64,000 nucleotides of DNA, from assembly GCA_964556755.1 (NCBI GenBank), contig CAZKXI010000005.1, positions 117,501 to 181,500 on the forward strand, in the 5' to 3' direction. The notes beneath the pieces are model-generated. The model was not told the origin of the DNA, did no database searches, and saw nothing but the letters and a program-made list of their open reading frames with translations. This document shows, piece after piece, positions 27,458-36,534 of this stretch. A program made the translations under genes and the position numbers. How positions within the stretch are numbered: position 1 is the first letter of the stretch; each line of letters starts with the position of its first letter. The stretch comes from UBA4085 sp964556755. GTDB taxonomy: Bacteria; Acidobacteriota; Aminicenantia; Aminicenantales; UBA4085.

Positions 27458-28870
27458 ATGCTGCGAGACATCATCAAGAAGGAGATCGTGGAGACGATCA
27501 CCAGCCCCAAGTTCGTCTTCACCTTCCTGCTCTGCACCGTCCTGATCCTGTTGTCCGTCTACACCGGGATCACCAACTACCAGGCGGAGAAGAAGGAGTA
27601 CGACGCGGCCGTCGCCCTGAACAAGAAGAACCTGGAGAGCCAGTCCAGCTACCAGAACCTGGCCGGCCTGGGGACCAAGATCAACCGTCCGCCCCAGGTC
27701 CTCAGCACCGTCGCTTCGGGCGTCAGCGAGGCGGTCGGCCGGGTGGCCACGGTCAACGTGGCCTACGATCCCAGCCTGGTGGACAGCAAGTACGAGAGCA
27801 ACCCGGTCTTCTCCATCTTCGGGGCCCTGGATCTCTCGTTCATCGTCAAGATCGTCCTCAGCCTGTTCGCCCTCCTCTTTACCTACGACGCCATCGTCGG
27901 CGAGAAGGAGCGGGGGACGCTGAAGCTGACCCTGTCCAACCGGGTGCCGCGCGACCGGCTGATCATGGGCAAGGTCATCGGCGGCTACATCAGCCTGCTC
28001 ATCCCCCTCATCATCCCGCTCATCCTCAGCCTGCTCATCATGCTCGTCTACCCCAACATCTCCCTGGCCGGGCAGGACTGGGCCCGGCTGCTGTTGATGT
28101 TCGCCCTGTTCTTCCTCTACCTCTCGGTCTTCTTCACCCTGGGCATCTTCGTCTCGGCCCGGACGAGCAAGAGCTCGACCAGCTTCCTGGTCCTGCTCTT
28201 CATCTGGGTCGTCTTCGTCACGGTCATCCCCAAGGTTGCCGTCCTGGCCGCCTCCCAGATCAAGCCCATCCCCTCGGTCCACGAGATCACGGCCAAAAAG
28301 GACGCCTTCCTGCAGCAGATCCAGGTCAGCACGCAGAAGGAGGCCATGGACTGGATCAAGGAGAACCAGCCCAAGACGCCCGGCGAGGACCCCAAGATCT
28401 TCCAGGAGAAGATCCGCAAGTACATCGAGAATCTGCAGAGCGAGGCGACCTCCAAGATCGACGCCAACAACGCCGCCCTGGAGCGCGACTACCAGATGAG
28501 GCGGCGGGCCCAGGAGCGGCTGGCCGTCAACCTGTCGCGCGTCTCGCCCGCCTCGGCCCTGATGTTCTCCTCGATGAGCCTGGCCCGGACCGGGCTGGAG
28601 GAGAATGACCGCTTCGCGGCCTCGATCCGAGCCTATAAGCCGATCTTCACCCAATGGGTCAACCCCAGGATGATGCAGGCCATCGACTTCCAGAACGGCG
28701 GGACGACCGGCAAGGTCTCCCTGGCCGACATGCCCCAGCACAGGTTCGAGCCCGAATCTCTGAGCAGGTCGCTGGCCCGGGCCCTGCCGGACTTCCTGGT
28801 CATGGCCGGCTTCATCCTGGTCTTCTTTGTCGGAGCCTACGTCTCCTTCCTCAAGTACGACGTCCGCTGA
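27458..28870 (+). CDS. ABC-2 permease with large extracytoplasmic domain (RYDVR type)
   Basis: A 470-residue permease. One N-terminal membrane segment (FVFTFLLCTVLILLSVY) is followed by a soluble domain of about 110 residues. Five more segments follow after LRDIIKKEI-type and DAIVGEKERGTLKLTLSNR motifs; a second extracytoplasmic helical domain and a last segment end the protein. It ends SFLKYDVR and carries ADMPQHRFEPES before the last segment, features shared with four other permeases at 29.6-39.5 kb. Partner of the next ATPase. GGAGG lies 6 bases before the ATG. Confidence 0.86.
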   Translation: MLRDIIKKEIVETITSPKFVFTFLLCTVLILLSVYTGITNYQAEKKEYDAAVALNKKNLESQSSYQNLAGLGTKINRPPQVLSTVASGVSEAVGRVATVNVAYDPSLVDSKYESNPVFSIFGALDLSFIVKIVLSLFALLFTYDAIVGEKERGTLKLTLSNRVPRDRLIMGKVIGGYISLLIPLIIPLILSLLIMLVYPNISLAGQDWARLLLMFALFFLYLSVFFTLGIFVSARTSKSSTSFLVLLFIWVVFVTVIPKVAVLAASQIKPIPSVHEITAKKDAFLQQIQVSTQKEAMDWIKENQPKTPGEDPKIFQEKIRKYIENLQSEATSKIDANNAALERDYQMRRRAQERLAVNLSRVSPASALMFSSMSLARTGLEENDRFAASIRAYKPIFTQWVNPRMMQAIDFQNGGTTGKVSLADMPQHRFEPESLSRSLARALPDFLVMAGFILVFFVGAYVSFLKYDVR

Positions 28871-28879
28871 GAGGCTGCT

Positions 28880-29596
28880 ATGCTGGAAACCATTCATCTG
28901 ACCAAGCGCTACGAGGACGGCTTCCTGGCCGTGGACGACCTGAGCCTGAAGGTCGAGCCGGGCGAGATCTTCTGCATGTTCGGGGCCAACGGGGCCGGCA
29001 AGACGACGACCATCAACATGCTTTTGGGCTTCCTAACCCCGAGCTCCGGGATGGCCCTGGTCGAGGGTCTCGACGTGGCCAAGGAGCCGCTCCGGTCCAA
29101 GGACCACCTGTCCTTCGTCTCCGAGAACGTCATGCTCTACGGCAGCTTCACCGCCTTCCAGAACCTGGACTACTTCTGCAAGCTGGCCGGCAAGCGGAGC
29201 CTGACTCGGGCCGACTACGCCCGGGCCCTGGAGAGCGTCGGCCTGCAGAAGGAGGCCTTCGCCCAGCGGAGCAAGAACTACTCCAAGGGCATGCGCCAGA
29301 AGCTGGGCCTGGCCATCGCCCTGCTCAAGGACGCCCCCAATATCCTCCTCGACGAGCCGACCTCCGGCCTCGACCCCAAGTCGGGTCAGGAGTTCCTGGA
29401 GCTCCTCGTCCGGATGCGCGACCAGGGCAAGTCGATCTTCATGTCCACCCACGACATCTTCCGGGCCAAGCTGATCGCGGACCGGGTCGGCTTCATGAAG
29501 AGAGGCCGGCTGGTCATGCTGAAGACCCGCCGCGAGCTTGAGGGCGAGGATCTGACGGAGCTCTACATCCAGTACATGGACGAGCGGGAATCCTGA
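28880..29596 (+). CDS. ABC transporter ATP-binding protein
   Basis: A 238-residue ATPase: Walker A GANGAGKTTT (about 35-44), signature YSKGMRQKLGL, Walker B ILLDEPTSGLDP and H-loop FMSTHDIFRAK. It closely resembles the minus-strand ATPase at 32.3 kb, including the STHDIFRAK segment, so the two systems are paralogous. It follows its permease by 9 bases and converges on the minus operon. Confidence 0.88.
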   Translation: MLETIHLTKRYEDGFLAVDDLSLKVEPGEIFCMFGANGAGKTTTINMLLGFLTPSSGMALVEGLDVAKEPLRSKDHLSFVSENVMLYGSFTAFQNLDYFCKLAGKRSLTRADYARALESVGLQKEAFAQRSKNYSKGMRQKLGLAIALLKDAPNILLDEPTSGLDPKSGQEFLELLVRMRDQGKSIFMSTHDIFRAKLIADRVGFMKRGRLVMLKTRRELEGEDLTELYIQYMDERES

Positions 29597-29606
29597 TCCC
29601 GGCGGG

Positions 29607-29620
29607 GCGAAGCGCTTCGC
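29607..29620. terminator. Palindrome between convergent ABC operons
   Basis: GCGAAGCGCTTCGC is a perfect 14-base palindrome in the 28-base gap between two convergent genes. It could be a weak bidirectional terminator, but there is no T run on either strand. Confidence 0.3.
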
Positions 29621-29624
29621 GGCC

Positions 29625-31058
29625 TCAGCGAGGGTCGGTGCGCAGGAACGAGGCGTAGGCGGCGGCGAAGACGGCCAGGGCCAGCCCGGTCAAGACCAGA
29701 AACGGGATCCAGACCGCCTGCCAGCGCTCCGCGGCCGTCTGCGGCCTGAAGACGAAGCGGGGCATGTCGCTGACGTCGACGGGGGTGTTCCAGGCGTCCC
29801 GGGTCGGTTCGTCTCTCTGGATCGCCTCGATCTTCTTGCCGGCGTAGTCCCTGTACTGACTCCACCAGGCCGAGGCCAGCTCCTGGAAGTGAGCTTGGCC
29901 CTTCAGCCCCGTGCCCGAGGCGTCGGCGGAGTAGTAGGTGAAGGCGGCCATGGGTGAGACCGTCGAGAGGGCTACCGCGAGATTGGTCTGGGCTTCTTCC
30001 TTGAGCCGAAGGTCGTCCTCCAGGGCGGCGGCCTTGGCGCCCTGGATCCGATTGGCCTCATCCCAGCCGGACTGCCCGGCCTTGCGCCACAGACCGTATG
30101 CCCGGGCGAAGCCCGCGTCGCGGCCCAGGGCGGCTTCGATCTCGGCCTTGGACATCTTCTCCAGGCCGGCCAAGACCGGGTTATCCCTCAGGACGACGGC
30201 CCTCTTCTCGCCGGCCAGGCGATTCCCCAGCGCGTCCCGGTCCACGTCGGTCAGCCGTCTGACCTCGCGGCCGACCTTGATGGCCGAAGGCGCCGGCCGA
30301 AGGAGCGATGCGGCGTAGGGGCTGAGATTGGGCAGGACGAGGACGGCCAGAACCCAGACGAACAGGGCTGTCATGATGGAGGAGCCGCTGGCCTGGTGTC
30401 GGGCCGAGATCCAGAGACCCAGTCCGTAGAAGAGGGTCAGGTAGACGATCGATCCGGCGGCGATGAGGCCGAGGGCCGTCCAATCCGGCCCGGCCCAGCC
30501 GAGCCCCGGGCGGGCCAGAAGGAGAATCAGGCTGAGGACCAGGGAGACAAGAAAGGGGATGAGCAGGGTCGCCACCCCGCCGGCCATCTTGGCCAGGATG
30601 ACGGTGGACCGCGGCATGGCGTTGGCCAGGATGAGCTTTAAGGTCCCGTCCTCACGCTCGCCGCAGACGGCGTCATAGGACAGGATCAGAGCCGCCAGGC
30701 TCATCAAGACGGCGACGATGAAAGTCAGATCGAGGAAGGGAAACATGACCGGCAGGGGATCGTTGTCGAACGATTCCAGCTGGACGTCGTCCGAGAGGCC
30801 CCGGACCAGGGCCTGGATCGGGAGCGGCGGCCGGGCCGGCGCGACGACGCCCTGCAGGCGGTTGAAGTGGGCGTAGCTGGCCAGGTAGCGCTCCACGGCG
30901 GCCCTCCGCTCGGAGAACTCGGCCTGGCGTCGGGCCGCGTCGCTGGATAAAACGAGGACGGCGGCCGGCAGCAGGGCCAGCAGCAGGACAAAGACGGCCT
31001 GGAAACGGAACGAAAGGAAGTGGTTGCGGATCTCTTTCCGGACCATCGCTCCAAACAT
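29625..31058 (-). CDS. ABC-2 permease with large extracytoplasmic domain (RYDVR type)
   Basis: A 477-residue permease, last gene of the minus-strand export operon. It starts MFGAMVRKEIRNHFLSF, parallel to MIGTIVRKEIAANLLSY of the gene before it, with GGAG 7 bases upstream; an ATG five codons earlier overlaps the upstream stop and is an alternative. DAVCGEREDGTLKLILANAM marks the ATPase-contact loop. The C-terminal part has VSDMPRFVFRPQ, a last membrane segment and the ending SFLRTDPR. The substrate is unknown. Confidence 0.85.
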   Translation of the reverse strand: MFGAMVRKEIRNHFLSFRFQAVFVLLLALLPAAVLVLSSDAARRQAEFSERRAAVERYLASYAHFNRLQGVVAPARPPLPIQALVRGLSDDVQLESFDNDPLPVMFPFLDLTFIVAVLMSLAALILSYDAVCGEREDGTLKLILANAMPRSTVILAKMAGGVATLLIPFLVSLVLSLILLLARPGLGWAGPDWTALGLIAAGSIVYLTLFYGLGLWISARHQASGSSIMTALFVWVLAVLVLPNLSPYAASLLRPAPSAIKVGREVRRLTDVDRDALGNRLAGEKRAVVLRDNPVLAGLEKMSKAEIEAALGRDAGFARAYGLWRKAGQSGWDEANRIQGAKAAALEDDLRLKEEAQTNLAVALSTVSPMAAFTYYSADASGTGLKGQAHFQELASAWWSQYRDYAGKKIEAIQRDEPTRDAWNTPVDVSDMPRFVFRPQTAAERWQAVWIPFLVLTGLALAVFAAAYASFLRTDPR

Positions 31059-31069
31059 GCCCTCTCTCC

Positions 31070-32302
31070 TCATCGCACGTCCGCCTTGGCCACGGCCGCG
31101 TAGGCCGCGGCGAAGAGGAGCACGGTGACGGCCAGCAGCCAGGCCGTATCGACGAGACCCCCTTCGGCCAGGACTCGGCCCAGGGATCTGTACCGGTAGT
31201 CGAAAGCGGGGATGTCGGTCGAACCGGCCTCCAGGAGGGGCAGAACCCGGTTCTTGTAGCCGATGATCTCCCTCTTCAGCCGGCTCTCCTCGTCGATGCC
31301 CGTCCCGGCCGCCTCGGTCGCGGTGGAGGCGAAACCGGCCGCCGGGGAGAGGCGGTTGATCGTCTTGGCCAGCCGGACCAGGCGGCCGAAGCGGACCCTG
31401 TAGTCTTCCTCCATGCGGTCAAGCTCGTCGTTGATCGCCGCCAGGTGCGGAGCCCGCCCCTCCGGGTCCGTGTAGGAAAGGAGGATCTCGCGCGACCAGA
31501 CTTGGTCCCGCTTTTCGGCCAGCGCTTTGACCGAGGGCACGTCGACGAGCTGGCGGGCGGCCAGGGTGCCCAGGTTGGGCAGAACGAAGACGAGCAGGGC
31601 CCAGGCCACGAGCAGGATGACGAGAGAGGACGAGGAGCGCCGGGTCAGGGCCGAGACGAACAAGCCGAGGCTGAGAAAGAGGGCGATATAAGCCAGGCTG
31701 AGGCCGAGCAGAAAGGCCAGCCGAACGGCCTGGCCGCCGCTCAGTCGGAAGGACGGGGACAGGCCGAGCAAGGCGATCCCGATCATCGTGACCAGGAGGA
31801 AAGGGACGGCCAGGCTGGCCAGGCTGCCCAGCCACTTGCCGGCCATCAGCGTCGAGCGGGGCAGAGCGTTGGCCAGCTGGAGCTTTAGGGTCCCGTTCTC
31901 CCGCTCCCGGCTGACGAGATCGAAGCCGAAGAGCAGGGCCACGAGCGAGAGGACGATCTTGACCACGTAGACGAAGTCGGGGGCCGGAAAGAAGGCGAAG
32001 ACGGGATTGCCGCCGCCGCGGCCGGTCCGGGCCTCGATTCCGGTGAGCCCGACCTCGAAGGATCGGGTCATGGCCTCGTCCAGGCCCTTGGCGAAGACCG
32101 ACAGCGGATTGGGCGGCAGGACCGCGATCGGCTGGCCGGGATCGGGCCGGATCAGCTGGTAGTCGGCCTGCCGGGCCCGGAAGTCGCGGCCCATCACGAA
32201 GAGCGAGGTGAAGATCAGGACCGAGGCCAGCAGGATGACGATGAAGAACTTGTAGCTGAGGAGATTCGCGGCGATCTCTTTCCTGACGATGGTCCCGATC
32301 AT
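31070..32302 (-). CDS. ABC-2 permease with large extracytoplasmic domain (RYDVR type)
   Basis: A 410-residue permease starting MIGTIVRKEIAANLLSYKFF with an N-terminal anchor, a short extracytoplasmic domain, FGFDLVSRERENGTLKLQLA (contact loop), four central membrane segments, a helical extracytoplasmic domain and a last segment that ends AVAKADVR. STDIPAFDYRYRS stands where the other family members have DMPRF. It is 9 bases downstream of the ATPase; its stop and the next gene overlap or nearly so. Confidence 0.85.
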   Translation of the reverse strand: MIGTIVRKEIAANLLSYKFFIVILLASVLIFTSLFVMGRDFRARQADYQLIRPDPGQPIAVLPPNPLSVFAKGLDEAMTRSFEVGLTGIEARTGRGGGNPVFAFFPAPDFVYVVKIVLSLVALLFGFDLVSRERENGTLKLQLANALPRSTLMAGKWLGSLASLAVPFLLVTMIGIALLGLSPSFRLSGGQAVRLAFLLGLSLAYIALFLSLGLFVSALTRRSSSSLVILLVAWALLVFVLPNLGTLAARQLVDVPSVKALAEKRDQVWSREILLSYTDPEGRAPHLAAINDELDRMEEDYRVRFGRLVRLAKTINRLSPAAGFASTATEAAGTGIDEESRLKREIIGYKNRVLPLLEAGSTDIPAFDYRYRSLGRVLAEGGLVDTAWLLAVTVLLFAAAYAAVAKADVR

Positions 32303-32311
32303 GGCCGCGGC

Positions 32312-33052
32312 TCAGGCCGGCAGGGGCTCGGACTTCATGTAGTCGATATAGATCTTGACCAGATCTTCGACCTGGAGCTCCTCGCGGGTCCGCTCCATGA
32401 CCAGCCGGCCCTCCTTCATGATCCCGACCCGGTCGCCGATCTCCTTGGCCCGGAAGATGTCGTGGGTCGACATGAGGATGGCCTTGCCCTCGGCCTTGAG
32501 CTCGCGGAGGATGTCCTGGAACTCCTCGGCCGCCTTGGGATCGAGGCCGGAGGTCGGCTCGTCGAGCAGGATCGCCGCGGCATCCTTGATGATGGCGATG
32601 GCGATGCCCAGCTTCTGGCGCATGCCCTTGGAGAAGGTCTTGACCCGCTGCTCGAAGGCCTTCTCCTGCAGCGACACCCGGCGCATGACCTGGTAGTACT
32701 GCTCCCGGGCCAGGTGGGGCTTGCCGCCCAGCTTGGCGAAGAAGTCCAGGTTCTGGCGGGCCGTGAAGTTGCCGTAGAGCATGACGTTCTCGGAGACGAA
32801 GGCGACGTGCCTCTTGGCCTCCAGCGGGTCGCGGGCCACATCGATGCCGTTGATGAGGCAGCGTCCGGTCGTCGGCGGGATGAAGCCCAGGAAGAGGTTG
32901 ATGGTCGTCGTCTTGCCGGCCCCGTTGGCGCCCAGCAGACAATAGACCTCGCCCGCCCGGACGGTCAGGTGGAGATGGTCCAGGGCCAGGACGCCGTCCT
33001 CGTAGCGCATGGACAGGTCGTCGGCCTTGAGAATGACGGATCGTTCGGTCAT
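32312..33052 (-). CDS. ABC transporter ATP-binding protein
   Basis: A 246-residue ATPase with Walker A GANGAGKTTT, signature FSKGMRQKLGI, Walker B ILLDEPTSGLDP and H-loop LMSTHDIFRAK. Third gene of the five-gene operon, the only ATPase in it; the divergent two-permease operon has none, so this protein may energise up to four permeases. The ATG at 33052 follows GGAG; the open frame continues upstream only as a shadow of the preceding gene. Confidence 0.9.
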   Translation of the reverse strand: MTERSVILKADDLSMRYEDGVLALDHLHLTVRAGEVYCLLGANGAGKTTTINLFLGFIPPTTGRCLINGIDVARDPLEAKRHVAFVSENVMLYGNFTARQNLDFFAKLGGKPHLAREQYYQVMRRVSLQEKAFEQRVKTFSKGMRQKLGIAIAIIKDAAAILLDEPTSGLDPKAAEEFQDILRELKAEGKAILMSTHDIFRAKEIGDRVGIMKEGRLVMERTREELQVEDLVKIYIDYMKSEPLPA

Positions 33053-33084
33053 GGGATGCTCCTCAGGGCGCGCGCCGGGCGGCC

Positions 33085-34566
33085 TCAGCGGCGGGTCAGC
33101 TTGATGCCGAAGACCACGACCCCGACCAGGAGGCCGACCAGGAGCAGGGCCAGCAGGACGACGCCCAGGACGTTGGTCTTGGAGGCCACGTGGACCCGCA
33201 CGATCTTGTCCTCGGACTCGACCTTGCGGTTGTCGGCGCTGCATTCGGTCTTGATCTTGGGCTCGTAGTCGCCCACGGCCACGTCGGCCGGGGGCAGGAA
33301 CTGGATGCGGACGACCTCCTCCTTGCCCTGCTCCAGCGCGGCGATCAGGTCGGGGGAGATCTCGGATCGCCAGTTGAGCGGCAGGTCGGCGGCGATGTGA
33401 ATGTTGTTCAGCGGCCGGGTGCCGGCGTTCTTGACCCTGACCTCCATGTCGACGCTCTGGCCGACCCGGATCTCGTGATAGAGATTGACCGCCTGGACCT
33501 CGATCTTGCCCACGCCGCGGGGGATGAGCTCCAGCTTGACGTGGCCCGCCTTGAGGGCGGCGATGTCGGCCGGCTTGACCTCGCCGCGCTCCCGGACGGC
33601 CTGCAGGCCCGCGGCTTGCTCGTTGTCCAGGGCCAGGGCGTAGAAGGCCAGGGGCTTGTCGATGACCACTTGGGCGTCGGCGTTCTTGGGCAGATAGAGC
33701 TTCAGCTGCAGCTTCATCGAGGTGACGCCCTCGGTGAACTTGATCTGGGACAGGCGGGCCTGGGTGGTCGGGTCGGAGAACTCGTAGTTGACCGGCCGGG
33801 GCAGGTTGGCCAGCTCCAGTTTGAAGACGTTGGCCTCGCCGGAGAACTTCTCCAGCGACAGGTCGTAGGTAGCGGTGCTCTCCAGGTCGGCCTCCTGCGA
33901 GAACTGGGCCGAGTTGACGGTCACGATGTTGGCGCTGACTCCCTTCTGCAGGTAGACCGAGGTCGTCTCGGACTTGCCGGAGTAGAAGACGCTGACGTCC
34001 AGGTTCTCGACGTCCTTGAGCAGCTGGAAGGTCACGTCCCGCTCCGTCTCGAGCGGCATGGAGGAGATCGTCTTCTCGTAGGGATCAGAGATGATCTTGG
34101 CCTCCGACTTGAGCGAGACCGAGACGTCCTTGATCTCCTTCATGAAGTCGACCGGGAAGAGGTCCTCGGCCTTGATGGCCAGGTTGTCCAGCTGCTTGAG
34201 CTCCTTGGAGGAGTAGCGCAGGGTGACCCGGACGAACTTCTTGCCGCCGGCGTCCTGGAACTTGACGGCGCTGGCCACGTTGATGCGGGCCTCGCTGCCC
34301 ATGAAGGCGATCAGGGCCTGCTGGAAGTCGACCTGGGCCTGCAGGTAGGCCGTCTGGACCAGGGCGAACTCCTGCTCGGAGGTCAGGCCCTGCTCCTTGA
34401 GCTTCAGGGAGCGGTCGAAGTCGCCCTTGGTCTTCTCCTTCTGGAGCTGGGCCTTCTTCAGGGTCAGGAGCTTCATCGTCTGCGACGGCGCTTCCTGGGC
34501 GGGCAGGGCGGCGGCCGCCCCGAACAAGAGGAATCCGGCCATGATGGCCGCGGCGAGCTTTCTCAT
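33085..34566 (-). CDS. Exported NEW3-type protein with N-terminal coiled coil and C-terminal membrane anchor
   Basis: A 493-residue protein with a signal peptide (AAAIMAGFLLFGAAAALPAQ). A TolC-like or adaptor-like helical hairpin (about residues 30-95, LKKAQLQKEKTKGDF to AYLQAQVDFQQAL) comes first, then a beta-rich middle. The C-terminal domain (VDMEVRVKNAGTRPLNNIHI) is of the NPCBM-associated NEW3 type. It ends in one transmembrane helix (VLGVVLLALLLVGLLVGVVV) and a basic tail. The start overlaps the TolC gene stop by four bases. It could be the periplasmic link between TolC and the permeases, replacing an MFP-type adaptor; that role is inferred from position and shape. Confidence 0.8.
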   Translation of the reverse strand: MRKLAAAIMAGFLLFGAAAALPAQEAPSQTMKLLTLKKAQLQKEKTKGDFDRSLKLKEQGLTSEQEFALVQTAYLQAQVDFQQALIAFMGSEARINVASAVKFQDAGGKKFVRVTLRYSSKELKQLDNLAIKAEDLFPVDFMKEIKDVSVSLKSEAKIISDPYEKTISSMPLETERDVTFQLLKDVENLDVSVFYSGKSETTSVYLQKGVSANIVTVNSAQFSQEADLESTATYDLSLEKFSGEANVFKLELANLPRPVNYEFSDPTTQARLSQIKFTEGVTSMKLQLKLYLPKNADAQVVIDKPLAFYALALDNEQAAGLQAVRERGEVKPADIAALKAGHVKLELIPRGVGKIEVQAVNLYHEIRVGQSVDMEVRVKNAGTRPLNNIHIAADLPLNWRSEISPDLIAALEQGKEEVVRIQFLPPADVAVGDYEPKIKTECSADNRKVESEDKIVRVHVASKTNVLGVVLLALLLVGLLVGVVVFGIKLTRR

Positions 34567-36182
34567 TGGTGGGCCTCCCCGGCGTCGGTGATCTTGATGG
34601 CGCGCTTGTCCAGGCTGGTGCCCGTAGCCTTGTCCAGCAGGCCGCGGGCCAGGGTATAGTCGACGAGGGCCCGCAGCTCCGCCGTCTTGGCGGCGGCCAG
34701 GTCCCTCTGGTAGGTCAGGACGTAGAAGTTGCTGCTGAGGCCGACCTTGAGCTTGGCCTCCTCGGCCTGCAGCTTCTCCTCGGCCAGCTCGCGGGCCGAG
34801 CGGCGGGCCAGGACCCGCTCGTAGTTGGTCTCGACGGCCCGCACGGCGGCCCGGATCTCGATGACCGCGGCCTGCTGGCGCTGCTTCAGGACGGCCGTCT
34901 GCTGGTCCAGCCCGGCCTGGGCCTGGGCCCGGGCGGCCCGGGTGAAGACCGTCGACAGCGGGATGTCCAGCGACACGGCCACGGACCAGTTGTCGTACTT
35001 GAATCGGAGGGCGTCTTGGACGGCCTGTCCGGAGCCGCTGGAGACACGGCCGATGATGATGCCGGTCAGGGGATTGTCGTCCTGGAAGAGGATCCGGTCG
35101 CCGGACAATCCCGGGCTCCAGTAGCGGGTGGTCAGGTTCAGCGCCGGCAGGGTCTGGTTCTTGGCGTAGGCCAGGCTGATCTGCTTGTTGCGGATGCCGA
35201 GCGTGGCGGACTGCAGGTCGGGCCGGTTGAGGAGGGCCACGGCCAGGGCTTCCTCCAGGCCGATCTCGGCCGGGACGAGGCGGGGCGTGTCGGAGGGGAC
35301 GAGATCGGCCGCATCCCGGCTGAAATCGAGGTTCAGCAGGCCGCGCAGGGTGTCGGAGGAGTCCCGGACCAGCATCTCGGCCTGCAGGATGTCGGCCTTG
35401 CGGCTGGCCACCTCGGCCTGGGCGCTGATGACCTCCTTGGGAGCCAGGGTGCCGATGGCGGCCTCCTTGCGGCTCTTGTCGAGAAGGTCCTCGGCCAGGG
35501 CCAGGGACTGGCGTTGCACGGCCAGCGACTCGATCCGGTAGACCAGCTCCCAGTAGTTGGTCTCGACGGCATAGACCGTCTCCAGCAGGGCCGCCTTGAG
35601 GTCGTTGCCGGCGATGTCCCGGTTGTTGCGGGCGATGAGGATCTCCTGGCGGCTGGTCGCCCAGCCGAAATCCTTGAGCAGGGGCTGGGTGTAGGCGAAG
35701 GAGAGGCGCCCGCTGTAATAGGGATTGATGGTCTGGAAGGCCGAGTTCGAGTTGTAGCGCTGGGTGGCCATGGACAGGGACAGCGAGCCTCCCAGCGGGG
35801 CGTTCTGGCTGATCGTGCCGGTGTAGGAACGGGACTGGTTGGCTACGACCTCGGCCGCGTCGATCCAGGAGTAGGAGGCCGAGTTCTGGCTGTCGTTGTA
35901 GTAGTCGAACGACAGCGTGGGCAGGAATTTCTCGCCGGCCTGGACCAGGCCGTGATCGGCCTGACGGAAAGTCAGGACTTGGACCGTGACGCCGAGGTTG
36001 CGCCGGACCGCTTGCGCGATGCAGTCCTCCAGGGACATGGCCTGGGTGGCTCGGGCGGACGCGGCCGGCTTGTCCTGGGGGGCCAGGAGCGCCGGCGGTC
36101 CGGCCGGCAGGAGGGCCGGCAGCAAGAGCAGGATCGCCGGCAGAGCCGGGCCGAGGCCGTGGGGCCAGCGGAATTTTTTCAT
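34563..36182 (-). CDS. TolC-family outer-membrane efflux protein
   Basis: A 539-residue protein with a signal peptide (ALPAILLLLPALLPAGPPALLA). The mature part has the TolC layout of two similar halves, each with long helices: MSLEDCIAQAVRRNLGV starts the first and GLEEALAVALLNRPDLQSA the second, and Asn/Ser/Tyr-rich strand segments would form the barrel. It would give the ABC export system an outer-membrane exit duct. First gene of the minus operon, with a good sigma-54-type promoter 40 bases upstream. Confidence 0.9.
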   Translation of the reverse strand: MKKFRWPHGLGPALPAILLLLPALLPAGPPALLAPQDKPAASARATQAMSLEDCIAQAVRRNLGVTVQVLTFRQADHGLVQAGEKFLPTLSFDYYNDSQNSASYSWIDAAEVVANQSRSYTGTISQNAPLGGSLSLSMATQRYNSNSAFQTINPYYSGRLSFAYTQPLLKDFGWATSRQEILIARNNRDIAGNDLKAALLETVYAVETNYWELVYRIESLAVQRQSLALAEDLLDKSRKEAAIGTLAPKEVISAQAEVASRKADILQAEMLVRDSSDTLRGLLNLDFSRDAADLVPSDTPRLVPAEIGLEEALAVALLNRPDLQSATLGIRNKQISLAYAKNQTLPALNLTTRYWSPGLSGDRILFQDDNPLTGIIIGRVSSGSGQAVQDALRFKYDNWSVAVSLDIPLSTVFTRAARAQAQAGLDQQTAVLKQRQQAAVIEIRAAVRAVETNYERVLARRSARELAEEKLQAEEAKLKVGLSSNFYVLTYQRDLAAAKTAELRALVDYTLARGLLDKATGTSLDKRAIKITDAGEAHQ

Positions 36183-36223
36183 GGGCGTGTCTCCGGGCTC
36201 GAGTGCTTCATCGAGCCGAACAA

Positions 36224-36241
36224 TTGCACGAATCGTGCCAA
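36224..36241 (-). promoter_or_regulatory. Sigma-54-type promoter of the TolC/ABC operon
   Basis: Minus strand TTGGCACGATTCGTGCAA: GG at 36239-36238 and GC at 36227-36226 with exactly 10 bases between, matching the sigma-54 -24/-12 pattern (TGGCACG-N4-TTGC) with a single base off in the -12 part. Predicted start near 36215, 33 bases before the tolC-like ATG. Confidence 0.72.
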
Positions 36242-36335
36242 GGATTCATACGGCGGGACTCGGGGGAAGTTTCCCTTCCGCCGGGAATCGCATTACCCGC
36301 CCCGGGCACACTCTTACCCGAATGACCTGAATTAG

Positions 36336-36377
36336 CAGACACAAACCGAATTCAGTTTCCAGACACATACCGAATTC
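36336..36377. promoter_or_regulatory. Direct repeats, probable activator-binding sites
   Basis: CAGACACAAACCGAATTC (36336-36353) and CAGACACATACCGAATTC (36360-36377) differ at one base and are spaced exactly 24 bases apart. AAACCGAATTCAGTTT in the first is a near-palindrome, and a weaker CCGAAT lies at 36318-36323. They are roughly 90-110 bases from both sigma-54 promoters, the usual position for enhancer-binding proteins. The gene-free stretch 36183-36534 holds this and the two promoters. Confidence 0.6.
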
Positions 36378-36461
36378 GCAGACTGACACTTGCCCGCGTC
36401 AAGGCCCATACTCGGTCTGAAGCCGTCGCCTATTGTCTTGCTTGCCCTCGGCTCTTCCGGA

Positions 36462-36477
36462 TGGCATGTTCCTTGCA
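36462..36477 (+). promoter_or_regulatory. Sigma-54-type promoter of the two-permease operon
   Basis: TGGCATGTTCCTTGCA: GG at 36463-36464 and GC at 36475-36476 with 10 bases between, a near-consensus sigma-54 site. Predicted start near 36488, about 47 bases before the ATG at 36535. It rules out the in-frame ATG at 36433 as the start. Confidence 0.78.
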
Positions 36478-36534
36478 ATTCCACTTCAAGAGGCGAAGTC
36501 GTTTGCCGCGCGCTGTTGCGCCAAGGAGCGGGTC

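Noticed and set aside
27119..28897. 592-codon open frame antisense to an ABC permease gene
   Set aside because: A stop-free shadow with low-complexity acidic composition; the sense permease is certain.
36433..36534. N-terminal extension of the first plus-strand permease from the ATG at 36433
   Set aside because: It lies upstream of the sigma-54 transcription start near 36488; ATG 36535 has a good AGGAG and matches paralogues.
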